Shown here: positions 1 through 14,217 of the stretch, one piece after another
Layout: each line of letters opens with the position of its first letter
How positions within the stretch are numbered: position 1 is the stretch's first letter
From: Bactrocera neohumeralis
Taxonomy: Eukaryota > Arthropoda > Insecta > Diptera > Tephritidae
Assembly: GCF_024586455.1 (NCBI RefSeq)
Contig: NC_065922.1
Coordinates: 1,736,001-1,800,000 of the forward strand
DNA length: 64,000 nucleotides
Direction: 5' to 3'
Position numbers and translations under genes: made by a program
Notes under the pieces: model-generated
What the model saw: the letters and a program-made list of their open reading frames with translations, nothing else
Database searches by the model: none
What the model was told of the DNA's origin: nothing

Positions 1-3000
1 GAAAGCGGATTGTGAATTACGGATTATGCTAATATCTCATTTTGTGCTCAAGTGCCGCTCATTATGCCTCCGAAGTGCTTGTTGCGAACAAATATGGATG
101 GCGGTGGGCGGCGATTGTTTGTTGGTGCTCACTAAGTGATGTAGTAAAAGAAGCGAGGCGTCGGAGTGCTTGCTGCGGCTAAGACGCTTAATGAAAATGC
201 AAAAGTTTTCCAGAACTCAGGGTTGCTTTGAAATTAACCTTTAATTTTTGCCTTGAAGTAAATAGTAAAAATTAAGAAACTGCAAATTTCTGGTATATTA
301 TTAATAAGTATGTACTTTTAAGGAAATTATAATTTTTAGAGCTTAATACAAATAAAAACTTATTAAAAAGTCATTAATCAGTAGGATCTGCGCAAGGATC
401 TCTATATCTGAGTTTCAGCTTCACCTTTTTCATTTCAATTGGAAATAAATGCATAATTACTTTGCTCTAAGAAACTTTCAAAATTTCACCCAAATTGTCG
501 TTAAAGTTATAGTTCTTTCTGAAAAGACTACAAAATACTTGTTTCTCGGTGCTCGTGCTGTCGGCTCAGAAATCAAGTGAAATACGACGTTTAATATACC
601 ACAGAAATACACATACATTCAGTGATAGATTTAATACCTAAATAATTATTTTGGTCGCACCTCGTTAGAGGGTTAAACCTCGAACAAATGGATATAAAAG
701 CTGTGCATCTTTAATTCTTGTAAACGTAAACAAATTTGTTAAACTAAGCATGATTTTATCCACTATTAACGCACATACCAAATTTATATGTATGTGGAAG
801 ACGCCGAGGAGAGGTGGGAGAAGGTGATTAACGTAGGGCAGTTAACTGGAAAGACTTTGCAAAGTTATGGCGGCCATGGTCAAGACGCACTGGCGCGCCA
901 ACCCTCTGCCGTTCGGTAATCCAACTAAAACTTTGCAGAGCTCCACATTTTACTTTTTGATTTATGCAATGCTCTCCGCCTATCGTTGTCCAAGAATGCT
1001 TGATTTCTGGCTAATGGCTTTATAATAAAGCTAAGCAAAGTTTTATTGAAATATCTCGAATCTAAGGCGAGTGAAACTATTTGAAAACAAACAAAAACTT
1101 TTACTTTTGGGGGTGAAATTGAGAAGAATTGTTGGCCGAAGTTCGAATATCCCAACCATGTTGTTATGTTTGGTTATGTGTGTATACATAATTAATGGAG
1201 TTCATATGAAAGCCGCTGGCGATTTGCTGGAGGGATGTGGACCCACATGCTTGTAAGTTTTTGTTTATTTTGCATAAAGATAGCAATAAGCGAATCATAA
1301 GCGAATGCTCTGAAGGAGGGGACTGTTTTTTTAAATTTTTTGAAAAATTCCTATGTTCAAAGTTTTAATTAAATGCATAGATGCAGAGGGCCACCGGAAG
1401 TGGTAATTGATCCTTCAGAAGCGTTAACGGCTGACTCTCACTCAGAAAAGCTTGAGTAAAGAAAATACTGTTTTGTTTATTCATTTGGCCATTTGAGATG
1501 CTGCTGCAATTTATACGCACCAATAAAAGCACCATTTGTATAGAAGGGAGTGTGTAGGAAATTCCGAATATTGCCCTAAATATATTTGGAAAGCGAAAAG
1601 AGTTTATTGTGCGCAGGGTCCTACTAAGAACGCGTAGTCCACAACTAGGAAGGAAGGATGCAATGAAACAAGTACACTTCCGGATCAAAAGATGTTGGTG
1701 GTTTTAAGCCAGTTTGCCAAAAATACGAGAATTTTTAAAAACTTGAAGTTTACCTTGTTATCGCTAACAAATCGGGGCTGCATAGCAGCCGCCCGCACAT
1801 GCTCCAAGTAGCATCGCTAAAGAGTGGGTCAACGCGTGCCTAGAACTAATGCGTGTATAGCGTTTTGTGGCGATTAACCCCTCCATTGGATTGAGTAAGT
1901 AAAGCGGCGAGTGAAAGGCATCAACTAAGCCTGCCGATGAAAGCCCACTTAGCATAGGTTGCCACGCGCACACGGCAGCGAATAGAAATTCGGAAGCATC
2001 AACGTTCGAAAATCATGCGAAAGGAAAGTGAGGGCATGGACATCGGAGTTGCCGTGCTAAGGAATGGCAAAAACTTCTTGTATTTGACTTTTATCCTGCG
2101 GAAGCCAACTCAAACATTTGCGCTCGCCTTAGTCAATGTCGATACTCGTTCCAATCTTGAGCGCGCAAAGCAGCATGGAAAGACATATATTCTGGCAACT
2201 AACAAACAAGCGATTCAGGCTACACACAGACATGTCTTGATAGATATACCGAGAAGTAGGCTGCCAAATCAGCGCAAAGTTAAATGTGGGGGAGTAAAGG
2301 ACTTTGGAAAAAGGGCAGAGTCAGTGAAATTGTTGAAAGACATAAATGCCAGATGAAATGTAGGGAGAAAAGGAGGAGGAGAGGGAGCAACAAGACAATG
2401 AAGTTGTACGCCACGGGTGTGGTCATGCCACATGTAAGCATATTCTCCTGCATATGCACTCTACTCGCTCTTATCAAAACATCGAGCAGTCAGTAAGTCA
2501 GTCCAAAGCGAAAAAGCGGTCGACTGTCAAACCACAGAAGAGTATGAAAATGTTTGCTCTGCACTCAATGAACCGCACTCAAAGCGTTGGCATGCGTCCT
2601 CCTTTATGGAGTGTGTTATCTTTGATTTTTATGGTTTTGTTTTTCCTTTTTATTTCCTTCAGTGTTTTTGCAACTACTTTCCTCTTTGTGCCACTAAAAC
2701 TGCGCTTTATGGTTTCTCTATGGTTGTATGTGTATCCGTATCGCGAGTGCTGACAGCTGTACGTATTCCCAAGTTGTTGCCATTTGGACTTACCCTGCGA
2801 CATGGACGCACTTGCTGTAATCGTGGCACTGCGAGTATTGCTGAAGTAATGGCAGAAAGCTGATTCCTCGTATGCGAAATCTCAGTGCCACGTGCTATTG
2901 AAGGCATTGAATTGGATTCATCCTACTTCATATACTTATAAGGATATTAAGGTTGTTCTCGGGGCTTTCTTAAAATGTCAATTAATCAAATGGTGTTTAG

Positions 3001-6000
3001 TCAAACACTCTTCATCATAATCGTACACTTATAATGGACTCAGTCTTCATCATTCAGAGCACAATAGACAACTGGTAAGAAGAGAAACTTACACAAATTC
3101 ATCTCAGCCAAAGCCATGTAAGCGTTTCAAAAAATACCGACATTTGTCATCGAACACAGGAAGGGTTTTCAAGGGAAGGAAGGGTATTCGCACGTCAAAC
3201 GTCATTTGGCGTGAGTAATCCAATAACTGCAATCATACTCAAAGTGAATAAATATTTACATACAATTTTACGCCGTGTGCTGGATGTCTATATTCTCAGT
3301 GTATGTTGACATATTCAAGGTCGTCGAGGTGCTACGGCGAACCCATCTCTTTCCACCTTCCGTTGCATAAAGTGCGCCCGCTTGCAGCTTTGAGAGTATG
3401 ACAATTGAGTTACTGGCTGTTGCGCCTCCTCCACTACTTGGAGGCAGCAAATGGAAAAAATGTCACCAATAGTCCTCAGCTCCATGCCATAACTTTCTTA
3501 TGACCTTTTCATGTGCTCCTCTGATCTATTTCTGTCAGCTCGTTTGCATTCAGCGCGGGGACATTTCACTTAGCGCAACCGTTTCTGCACCGTCCGCGGA
3601 ATACCAGCCATTTGTGATAGTGACAGTGACAATGACATGACTGGCACCGACGCTGACGCCGACGATTCAATAGAAGCGAAAACGGGGCTGCGGAACGGCA
3701 GAGGTGCCATAATGGAATATGTGAAGGATTGAGCACATTTAACATTACCAAATCAACCGTCATCGCGAGTGATTCAACTCCGTCGCACGCGCACGTACCC
3801 CCTACCCATACACACACATCCGCATTGACACAAGTATGCAAGCATACAAGTGTATGCATTATCATAATACACTGCAGCTTCTCATTCGTCATTGTAAACG
3901 TCAGCTTCAGCAGCAATAGGAGCACGGTCTGCTGACACCGCTGTCATCAACCTCAACCATGAATGTTGGCAAATATTTAATTAGTTGTAGTGGTGAGGCA
4001 CGGTGGAAGCGTGGAAGGCGATTCATGCCGGAATGTCAAAGCCGGGCAGAGGAGGCGGTGTGGGTGGCATTGAAATGTAGTTTCGCATTCATCACATTCA
4101 TATTTTTCCACCACGTTTGTGGTTTTTTCTCACGCGTGCTTTCTGCTTTTGATGACGTTCGTTTATTCATTTGTCGTCTATTCATAGCGTTGCCATCAAT
4201 TTCAATCTCCTTGCCGTCTTGCGAGGGAATACACATCTGAAGGGCCACCTTTACATGTACATACATATATGTATTTGTACGTGAGCATGCGGAATTATAG
4301 AATCTGCCGTGGACCTCTGAGCTGTCGTCATATAAGTACATATATGTATGTCTGTGTATGCATACATATGCGCTCACTCATTTGAAATTTATGAATTTGC
4401 CTGCGTTTTTGTCTTGAGACTAATGAATTTGTGTGGATTGATGCAGTCTCATTCGAGCTCTGAGTAGTGTGACTAGAAAATTGATTTCATATATGAAATC
4501 AACAAGATCTGCAAGCTTATTTCACTTTCAAAAGTCAGTGTTCCTATGTTTCTGCATTTATGCAGTGGTCGGACCGCATAATGTCTGAATCCTGCGTCTC
4601 GTTTTAGAAGTGTGAGAAGACAGACGAGAAGATCCAAGCCACTTCCTACGTGACTAGGTAATTTAATTTGAGGTATTTATGGTTTTAATCCAGCTCGGTA
4701 GGCAAATCATGGCTTAGTTACCTTTAAAGTATGGCCAACATTTTTCTCTCTCAAAAAGGATTCTACTGAATCTAATTTTCTTAAGGGGCAAGTGTGGCGA
4801 AACACTCTCCAGCGTCTTTGCAGGAAGCGGGCAGTAAGCCCGATATGCAGTGATGTGAAAATCAGTGATTTTTAGCGATTGAAAATTCAACCGATATTTT
4901 CGGGAATGCTTAATTCCAATGAAAACAATGCTCCGGAGGGTGTTTAAAAGTAAAAAATTAAAATGAAAAATTCCCTCACAAAATACACAGAACGAACACA
5001 CCGTTCGAGAGTACATGTGGTTTACGTCAAAAATAAAAAGTATATACTTGAAAGCAAATAAAAAACAAAGGGCTGTGCAAATAATAAAAAATGCATATTT
5101 AATTACGTAAGTATGCAACGAGTTCAAATGTGATTTTTAAAATTTTGTTATGCAATTATTTGCGCACATGCCACATAACTGTTATTTAAAAACCCGAAAA
5201 CGAAAAAAAAAAATAATCCCAACATACTTATATTTGCGAAGCATGAGTGCTTAAATACTTTATTTACTTGCATGTGTTTGCTAGTGCTCTTGAAAGCGCA
5301 AAAAATGTTAGGAACTTTTTGCGGATTATGCAAATGAATGTGGAAGTGGTTGATGCAGATAAAAATTTAATTTTTTATTTAATTTACTTGTAAAATCATA
5401 GAGAGCTTTTTACATCATTTAATGCGAAAAAAGATTGAAGCGAGTGTTTAAAGATTTCAACGAGGTCATGTTAAATTCTCGCTTTCAAAGAAATAATTAC
5501 TCATACGCCCTACCACCGGTGATGGCGTTGGGTACCACGGGACTGCGAATATTTTATTGTTTAATTTCAATTTTTATCAATGATTTCACTACCCATTACA
5601 CTAAATACCTGTCGATTTTCACCAAATATTTTTTTTTGTTTTTCAATTCAAACAGTTCTAACTTTTCATATGTGGCAGCTTGAGTGTCGTTCACCACAGG
5701 TCAAGCTTTAGTTGAGCAACTGCATCGGTCGCTCACCACATCGACATAAGCCAAGCTGCTGATTTTGCTTCTATTTCACGTTGGTTGATGCAGTTGCCAC
5801 TACTGCCGCTCCCTCCGCTTTCTCTGCCCTACACGCCTAATTGATTTATAAGAAAGTGTTTCGAACTCTCCACATCATCATTCATACTGCCACACCAGCG
5901 CCACGCGACGTTGACGGGCGTATACTCGAACATATACACAGCGCATTTGAGCGTGTACTGAGGTCGCCTACACAAACCTGTTCTTCAATGGATGTGTGTT

Positions 6001-7981
6001 TGCATGCGAGCACGTCCAGAGTGAAGGACCTTTTTTGTGGCCATGTGGCCAATCCTGTGCACAGCCAGTCGTGTGCTCTGCACTTTATTTCGTGCGAAAA
6101 ATATGTAACGAAAGAGAGTTGAGTGCTTGGCGTCGTAGCTACTGCACAAACCTAACTGTGTAGGTCAGTCACTATTTCGGTGGCCGCAATTCATTTGGCA
6201 TGCAACCAGCATTTGATTCTTCGCTGCCGGAGCTGGATGCATAAGTAGACGGGGGTGTGGATATTGGTCGCCTCTTCAGCGTGTGCTGCCCGACCCACCT
6301 CCCGACATTTGATTAAAGCTACTGTCGCAATAATAGCAAAAACAATTGCTGAGGGCGCGTTGACGATGCCGATTCATTTATTGCTCGCTGTCAGCGCTTC
6401 TCGTGCTGTCACATGCAGCATTTGAAATGAGTTCCCAACAGTTCTACGTCAATTCATAACTAAGGCATGCAATATGTAAAATTACATTAGGGAGGTGTAG
6501 GGTGAATTTCGAAATTTATTTTATAAAGAATTAGGGGAGACGTTTTTAAAATTTTTTTAAATTGGTTGGTCCTGCAGTTTGAAGCCTCTGCATAATCGTC
6601 TACCGATTTTTTTTGTTTTCAGTGCAAACTTAGTTTAATAATATTTTTTTTCCTCATAATAGACAGACTGTGAGGCCCAAAATTACTAATTTTTTAATCA
6701 ATGCTCACTTGGTGACTTAATATAAAATTTAGCGCTTTAGCGCATTCCAAATACAATGGAGGAATATACGTTTTTTTAAAATAACGCCGGACTGATACAA
6801 TGATTCCGACCATACCAAGTACAATGGTCTTTTTTGTATGAATGCACCATATGTTTTTGTGCGATTTTTTTTAAATTTAATCCTTGAACAAATAAACTGT
6901 TGGATTGCAGGAGTTGGCAATAACCATCAGAGGAAAGTCAAAGCTCTGGACTAGCAATGCTCTCAAGAAAAGGGCAGCTCAAAAATGTCTGAATACCCTG
7001 AAAATTAATATTATTTTTATTGAGACAGTTGAAAATTCATGTATATTTATATACTCAGAAATTTGAATGCATTTGTCTTTTATGTTTTAGGTTAAAACAC
7101 AACAGGATTGCTCACAATGTCAATTACTTTGGATATTATGGCACGCCAAGCGCCCTTTCGGGTGATGCTGATGCTACAGCGTACGCTAACTGTTCTTCCA
7201 ATGACAAAAAATGGATGAGCCAGAGCAACCAGAAAAATAATCAAAATTAATCGCAGCATCAGAGCCATCCGCGTGGCAATGCTTCCATATACCAGGATAT
7301 GTCAAGCAAGGAAGAGGTAAAGCAAAATATGCGAATGCTTGACGAAGCACGCTGCGGAAACTGAGGTTTCTTGACGTGCGCCATCAGTAAAAGTTGTAAA
7401 AACAACAAACTTTTCGGTAACTTATGCACATCCATCGATGGTTTATGCTGTTTTTGTTATTTGTCATGTTTTTCTGTTCAGTAACCGGAAGAAACTAAAA
7501 TTTGCTCTATTATAATCACAAGTCGAAAAGAAAAGCTTGAGAGCTGGTTGAACGGAGGAAGCGGAAGCAACGGTGCCATTGAGACCATGGAAATAATAAA
7601 CGAGGGAGTACTTGCAGACAACTGACGAACGAGATGGACTCAGGAAGATGATAAAGAAATTGATAAACAGAGTTCTTACTTACTCAGTTAGATAAGTTAC
7701 ATTAAGAAATAAAGAGTAAGGAAGGTTTAAGTTTGGTTGTAATCGAACATTTAATACTCTTGCAACTTGCGGTATTGACGCCGGCTTGTTAGAGTAACGA
7801 AAATCATTACTGTAGTATAATATAATTTCAGATATTTTCGACATTAAACCACACTCATGGCCACGCAAACCTTACCACTAAAAATTTTCAAGTATTGTGC
7901 ATATTTGACTACATTTTATAGCGGTACTTTTTGCAGTATATATTACATATTGACATATTATTAATCAAAAATATTAAAAAA
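1..7981. other. Intergenic DNA, no gene recognised
   Basis: AT-rich sequence with scattered ACATATGTA-type simple repeats. Open frames here are short and lack domain character, splice structure or homology I can recognise. A perfect palindrome at 4481-4502 is listed separately. Around 7690-7830 there is weak resemblance to the dispersed dipteran repeats seen at 8.3 and 34.4 kb. Confidence 0.6.
4481..4502. repeat. Perfect 22-bp palindrome
   Basis: The half-site TTGATTTCATA is followed directly by its exact reverse complement, with no spacer. It is AT-rich but not a simple repeat. Confidence 0.9.
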
Positions 7982-8232
7982 CTAGTTGACCCCGCAGGCG
8001 TTGTCTTGCGTGAAATTATGTGTTTTGAAATGAAAAGAAAATTGAATTTACGTTGTGTTAAAAACCATCTATTTTCGATTTTTCTAAATTTTTTTCAATG
8101 TAACGCAGCTTGATAAACAACATTTTTTGGTTTCTGTTCCGGTGCGTAAATGTACATAGAAGACGGTTTTCCAACTCATGAGCACGTCACGTATAGCTGG
8201 CCGTGTGAAAAACATGGCATTTCCAGATTTAT
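7982..8232 (-). mobile_element. Helitron 3'-terminal fragment
   Basis: Read on the minus strand, this matches the last 250 bp or so of the Helitron at 13437-15848 almost continuously. The shared parts are the coding end (around a CFSHGQ-type motif), the TTTCATTTCAAAACACAT block, the small hairpin (CGCA..TGCG stem) and the terminal CTAG at 7985-7982. The coding part is only a remnant at about 8232-8160. The 5' portion of the element is missing or replaced by another repeat. Confidence 0.8.
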
Positions 8233-8279
8233 GCCACACACTTCCAACGGATAACAATAATAAGTTATCAAATTATTGC

Positions 8280-8450
8280 TTGCCCAGACGGACAGGCGGG
8301 CGGACGGACAGACAGTCGGAATTCAACTTGTCTCGTCATCGTGATCATTTATATATAACTTTATTTCTAATTCTATTATTATTAGTTGATGTAAACAACC
8401 GCTAGATGAACAGAACCATTTACTCTGTAGCAACCGGCTGCAAGTCTATA
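8280..8450 (+). repeat. Dispersed dipteran repeat (DINE-like, class uncertain)
   Basis: This carries the hallmark chain of a GGACGGACAGACAG run, then CTTGTCTCGTCATCGTGATC, then TTTATATATAACTTTAT. It matches interspersed repeats I know as very abundant in tephritid and other higher-fly genomes. It abuts the Helitron fragment on its left. No coding content. Confidence 0.6.
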
Positions 8451-11400
8451 AAAACATAATATATGTTATGGATTTTCATTGTGTTGTCCATAAAATTGTG
8501 CAATGTTGAAATAATTTTGTGTCTTAGCTAAAGAGAGCCAAAATGTGATTTTACACTCTTGGAAAAGTGTGGACTACCTGACCGCCAGTGGCACCAGGTT
8601 AAAGACAATCTGGTCTCATTGCTGTTGAATAAACTTAAAGATAATCTGAGTCTGCATGACTTTTATTTTTCTAAAAAATTTACGGCTTTGTCATTTGCTT
8701 ATTTTTACTGCAAATCTGCAAGTTCGATGAAGGTCATAACGTGACATTTTACTATGGAAACCGTTGTCAACAAGAAACGAACGGAAACTAAGGGTAATGA
8801 GAGAGTTATCGCTACACGAAGTTCATTTAACATGCCACAAATCAATATGATTTGAGAAGTTGGTGAAGCTCTTCGACAACTGGCTACAACATTGGATACT
8901 GAAATAACAGCAACAATGTGGCAGTTCACTGTGATCTGTGTGCAGCACTGAAGCAATTCAAATTGTGTGTGCAAACAACCAACTTTAGTAACACAAGCAC
9001 CGCTGCGAGCATGTGAACAAGCCAGAGCATCAGCCGTCGAAAATGAGAGAAGCTTCTCTCTAAATTTTTCTTTCAGCGTTTATTGTCATAATTTACTTCG
9101 TCCCTTAGCGGTCGTTACGGTTGTAGCATCAGATACTGTCAAATTCTTAAAGCAAACCACCACATCCTCAAGTCCGTCCTTTCTACCTAGAAAATTTAAA
9201 CAGTTCTAGGTTTTGTGAGTTTAATAGCTCTGTGCGACTGTCACATGTGAGCTAGTGAAATGCCAAGCAATTTTCACATTATTACAGAAGCTGCTGGCAT
9301 TCCTCGATTCCAACCTTTGGGGAGTCAAATTGCTGCTCGTTGCTTCGATCGCACGGTCGCAATCTGGCATGCTCCCGGGTTGCCACAAATCATAATTCAA
9401 TAATCAAATTCACATAAAAGCGGTTTGCAATACTACAACAATAGCCATAATAGCTGAACTGGTTGTTATACTAGCCACAAATATATACAACAACATATAG
9501 GGTGTATGTATGTCAGGACTATTTTATTGCCCTCGGTCGACTCTTTGAACTTGTAACTAATTCGAACGGAAGCTCTATGGCACTGCATCGGCAACGAACG
9601 GCGCAATCCGCAAGGGTCCTTTGTGAGTGAGCGTTAATCCCTGATAGCCCATCCTCTTTGTAGACATGTGATAGTGCCATTTTTCATAGCAAATACATCT
9701 TTGGGAGTAAAATTCACAAACGTGTAGGAGAAGGGTAAATTGAATACGGAGTACTCGTTTCAAATGTAGACCAAGCACACACTTTGGCATCAAAGATATC
9801 AAAGTAGTGATACCCGGTTCTTTTACGAGTGTAGGTATTTGGTGGCGTGTGTATGCTGCAAGGCAGAACGTTGAGTCCCAATGGCATACACCGAAATAAA
9901 GCACAATAACAACAGCAAACAGTTAGGTAGACGGCAAGAAATAGATTAAAATGAAAGAACAAGAAAAAGCAACGTCAAAATCGGCCAAGGGACACTTAAG
10001 CCCAAAGATGAGTCCACAAAGATTAATTTTTATAATCACCCAAAAAGCTTCAGCAGCGCAACGCTGATTACGGCGCGGCTGGCGTCACAGAAGTGGGCCC
10101 ACAGCCGCAGAGACCGTCACACCATGAGCACCAACAACAACATTAGCCGTTACGCCAGTAGCAGTTACAAGCAATTTGAGCAAATGTTATTGTGGGCGAA
10201 TCGAGTTTCATTGTGGTCACCCGGATGAAGCTCGAAATTTCCATGTTGTCAAGGTGTGTGACTGTGTGGTGTTGGTGTAGCAGTATGTACATACATATAT
10301 GATATCTTGTGAAGCCATCTTATGTCACTATTATCCTTAATTGGAGAATGAAGGAAACTCAAAGGACAGGAATTACAGTATCCTTGGCAATTGAAGTTGG
10401 CCAGACCAGGTGTATGTACATATATTTGTGTGTACGCTTGTGCCCATTAAGTTCACACGATGGAGCGTAAACGAACACTTGTCTCTCTTGATGCGGTCTA
10501 AGTTGCCGTTTATTTATTTATTTCAGCTAATCGAATTCGAAATTGAATTACAACTATTGATAGCTTCTGGAAGCTGAATTCAGCTTTATTTTCTTGTAGG
10601 CGGCTGCCTTGGGGCCGACCAAATGCAGTGTACACACGAAGACGGCAAAGAGCCAGTGTCTGTAATCCCTTGCTCAGCATGTCCGTCTATATATGTAGCT
10701 GGCATGTTTGTACATGCACTAAACCTCGTATTAAGCGCTCGCCTGAAAAAGAAAATCGATTCGCATTCAAATAGAAATTGAAATATTTGCTGCAAGAGGT
10801 CTGAAAGGATTGCAATTTATTTTGGCCACAAAGCAGAGCACACTCACAAGTCCTGATATTTTGTGTTGCATTTAATCCCGTCTATAACCAAAGGGATCAC
10901 CACGACGTTCGAGGCAATATTGATTTCCATTCGGTGCTTATTTGGTCATGTGTTGCAATGTACAGGGCCAGAATGTAGCAAATTTCTCCTCTTATGTATG
11001 TAAGTGTAATACGAGTTAATTGGCAAATTTTTCAAGCAAATAGGAAGAGTTTGTTAGTGGCACTTCACGAGGCTGATTGGAAAAGGTTTTCCAATTTGTA
11101 AATACCGTTGCGTTTTGAATTAGAAGAGCCAATAAAATATTTGAAGCAGCTGTAGAAGTGCTAGCGAATGGTCACGAGTGCGGAACTCTGCCCCGTAATG
11201 AATTGAAGGGCGCTCAACAAATACACATTTGAGTGTTTAATGTGGAAAATGTAGGCTCACTGAGATTTCTTCGAATGTAGAGGACTCTAAATTTTTTCTG
11301 GATTTCTTCGACGGTAGTTTATAAACGCTTTCCTGCTTTTCTTTGTGCTGCGTTGATCTGTTTAATCGGCTTTGGGACCTAAGCAGCTTTGTTAAATATT

Positions 11401-13305
11401 GCAATGAATGCATGAAAAATGCAAAGAGTCAAAGAGTGTCAATAAATGTTCGAAGAAGAATTAAAAAACAAATACTGGAAATTTTCTAAAAATACAGAAA
11501 GTCTTTTCAGCGTTCTTTTGTGAAATAACGAAAGTCTCGCCTCTATTTTCTTCCTTTTAAATAGAGGAATGCAAAAGAAGACCTGGCACGATGAAAATAA
11601 TAATTATTAATTTGCGTGTACATGAGTGGACTCTCAATTATGTAACGAAACATTAAAACTTATATAAGAAAACATAAATGTATGTTTATGTGTGTGTTTG
11701 ACTGCTCATCTCCATGGAAGCGAATACTCGTCAAGAGAATAAATATTATGAGCATATTTGCTACACGACACTCTTTAGAGTACTTGATTAAGATCCCGAT
11801 TGCAATACATTCAAGAGTACATACGAGTATTTAGTAGTACACATTAACTTCATGCTTATTTATTTATACATTGGCTTGACCACTCATATCATGGTTTAAT
11901 ATCTTGGCCTTTTTCTTCCGAAAATGAATACAGCATTTACTGTATAAACACGTCGGAGAATTAATATGGAAGGCTTTAGTACGCACTCACAGGCGCATAA
12001 AAGTGTTTATGCTTGTATAAGAATATGCAATATTAAGCACAAATACAAGAAGGTCCGAGAACGTATGAGTTGGAGTGTGTTTTGAAGAAGCTGCCAGCAC
12101 GAAAAGTACATAAAATAAAATTCTGTTTACATTTATTGGCATTGGTGAGGCTTTCGCAAGTCCAGAAATATTTTATTTGATCACATTTTAAGTGAGAGCA
12201 AACACGAATAAACGATATACGACTTGACGGTGTGTGCGTTTGGACTCATAATACTGGGTAAGCACCAATAAATAAGTAAATGCGAGCACACATGGAAAGT
12301 AGCACGAAAAATAGGACGAACACAAAGACAGAAAGACAGAAAATCGAAGAGAATGTTGGTAGAATTAATGCCTCAGCAGTGAAGTGGAGACCAGTGCTTG
12401 AGATGTAAGCCAAAGTTCGGCTTCGAAACATGCACGCATCTACATATAAGCACTTGCGGACGCATTTACGGCACGTGAACAAACAGAAAATTATATTAGA
12501 ATAACAAAGTGTCTAGGAAAACTAACCTTTGAGCTTGTGTGGCAGCAGGAGCGGACGAATATAAAATTGTGTACAAATTCATGCCTGCAAATGTGTTTGA
12601 TTGAAAGTCAAATTGCCATTCCTCCGTCGAAGGTCACATCCGCCAGTTTGTCTTTCCGCCTGAGTGCTTGACGGTAGTTGACAGTAGTAGGATATCCCGT
12701 TAACGAAACTCTTCTTTTATTTACTTAAAAAAAAAATGTGGCGTTATTAATTTCATATTACTTTCATACACAGTTTCTATCCTACGCACATGCCCGATAT
12801 GCAAGTTCTGAAAATTTCATGTCGACATACATACATACATATGTACTCTGTTATAGAGTAGTAAGAAGTAGAACTGGGCAGCATACGATAAGCCGTTCTC
12901 ACTACCTATTCCAGGATACAGTTATCCATTTCCACTTTTAAGAACCTGGTCCCATTATTTCGAACCTGGTTTAACTGATATAAGCGATCAGTGCATGTTT
13001 ATGTTTATTTCCGTACGATTTAGAGACACGCACTATCGCTCAACCTCGAGCTAGGCTACCTGAAACCCTTGCACAGTTGGGCAACCACTAAAAGAAACTA
13101 GTTAGTCGCTTCATTGAATTATCATTAACATAAGCGGAGACACTTTAATAAAAATGTTCACATTACGCCATGCACTCATACAGGTGCGAGCAAATGCATA
13201 TGTGTGGTTGTGTGCATGAGTTTGCATCAAGTTTAGCTGGACACCGTGAAAACAATAACAAATATCGTAATTGCTTATAAAGTTTATGTGGAGGTACCCA
13301 GCACA
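8451..13305. other. Intergenic DNA, no gene recognised
   Basis: AT-rich with short simple repeats (for example around 12828-12842). Open frames up to about 110 codons occur (for example minus strand 9904-9575) but none resembles a known protein or shows exon structure. No mobile element recognised. Confidence 0.6.
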
Positions 13306-14217
13306 CAGTGGCGTAGCTAGGGGGGGCGTAGGGGGCCGTCGCTCCTGGCGCAACGTCTTGGGGGGGGGTTCCGGCAAAACGATTATCGCTGCTTTTTAAT
13401 ATTCAGAAAAATACTTCCACAAATTTATTTACAAAATCTACATATATAAATAAAAATGAATCGTCAAAATGTACATATGTATGTACGCGCATAACTCAAT
13501 AACGCCTGGACCAATTTGGCCAATTCTTTTTCTTAAATGTTTGTTGAAGTTCAAAGATGGTTTTTACGGCCATACAAATGTTATTCATACATATGTACAT
13601 ACATACATATAAAAATGAATGTTTGTTTGTTAGCAACACTAAGAGAACGGTTGAACCCATCTTAATGAAATTTTTAAAGGTTGTTTGTTGTGGATCGGGA
13701 AAGGTTTAGAAACAAGACACCTTATACTTTTATTGAGGAGAAGTCGGAAAATTGGACAGTTCCAAAAAGTAACATTTTCCATACATATTTTTTTTTAATT
13801 TTTGTTTGATTTGTTTTTCAATATTTTGATTTGTAAATTATTTGAATCGTTCAATTGCGGTCGCTTGCTTTTTTATTCCGGCTATCAAAAGGAAAAATTA
13901 TTGAAAATTATTCAGTGAAAACTTTATGTATGGTTGAGACGATGTGATCAATTACAGATTGAAATTTGTTACGAAGCCACGAAGAGGTCGCGCTATATTG
14001 GTCGGCGTTCTTTTTGCCATCAACGTATGGCAGCCCAAGGAAAGGCAAGAAGTACTCCCAAAATGCGATGACATACGTGCGGAATTATGGATCGGATCAA
14101 TCAGCTAGCGATCGTAACGATATCACAGCACGACTTATTAAACAATAGCTGCAATGTTTGATAGTCTTTATCTTGAAGTAACCTATGGTATATACGGATG
14201 GTGCTGTTAGATGCTGA

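Noticed and set aside
3566..3925. 119-codon minus-strand frame
   Set aside because: The overlapping opposite-strand frame is similarly open, and composition reflects GTGACA and CACACA simple sequence.
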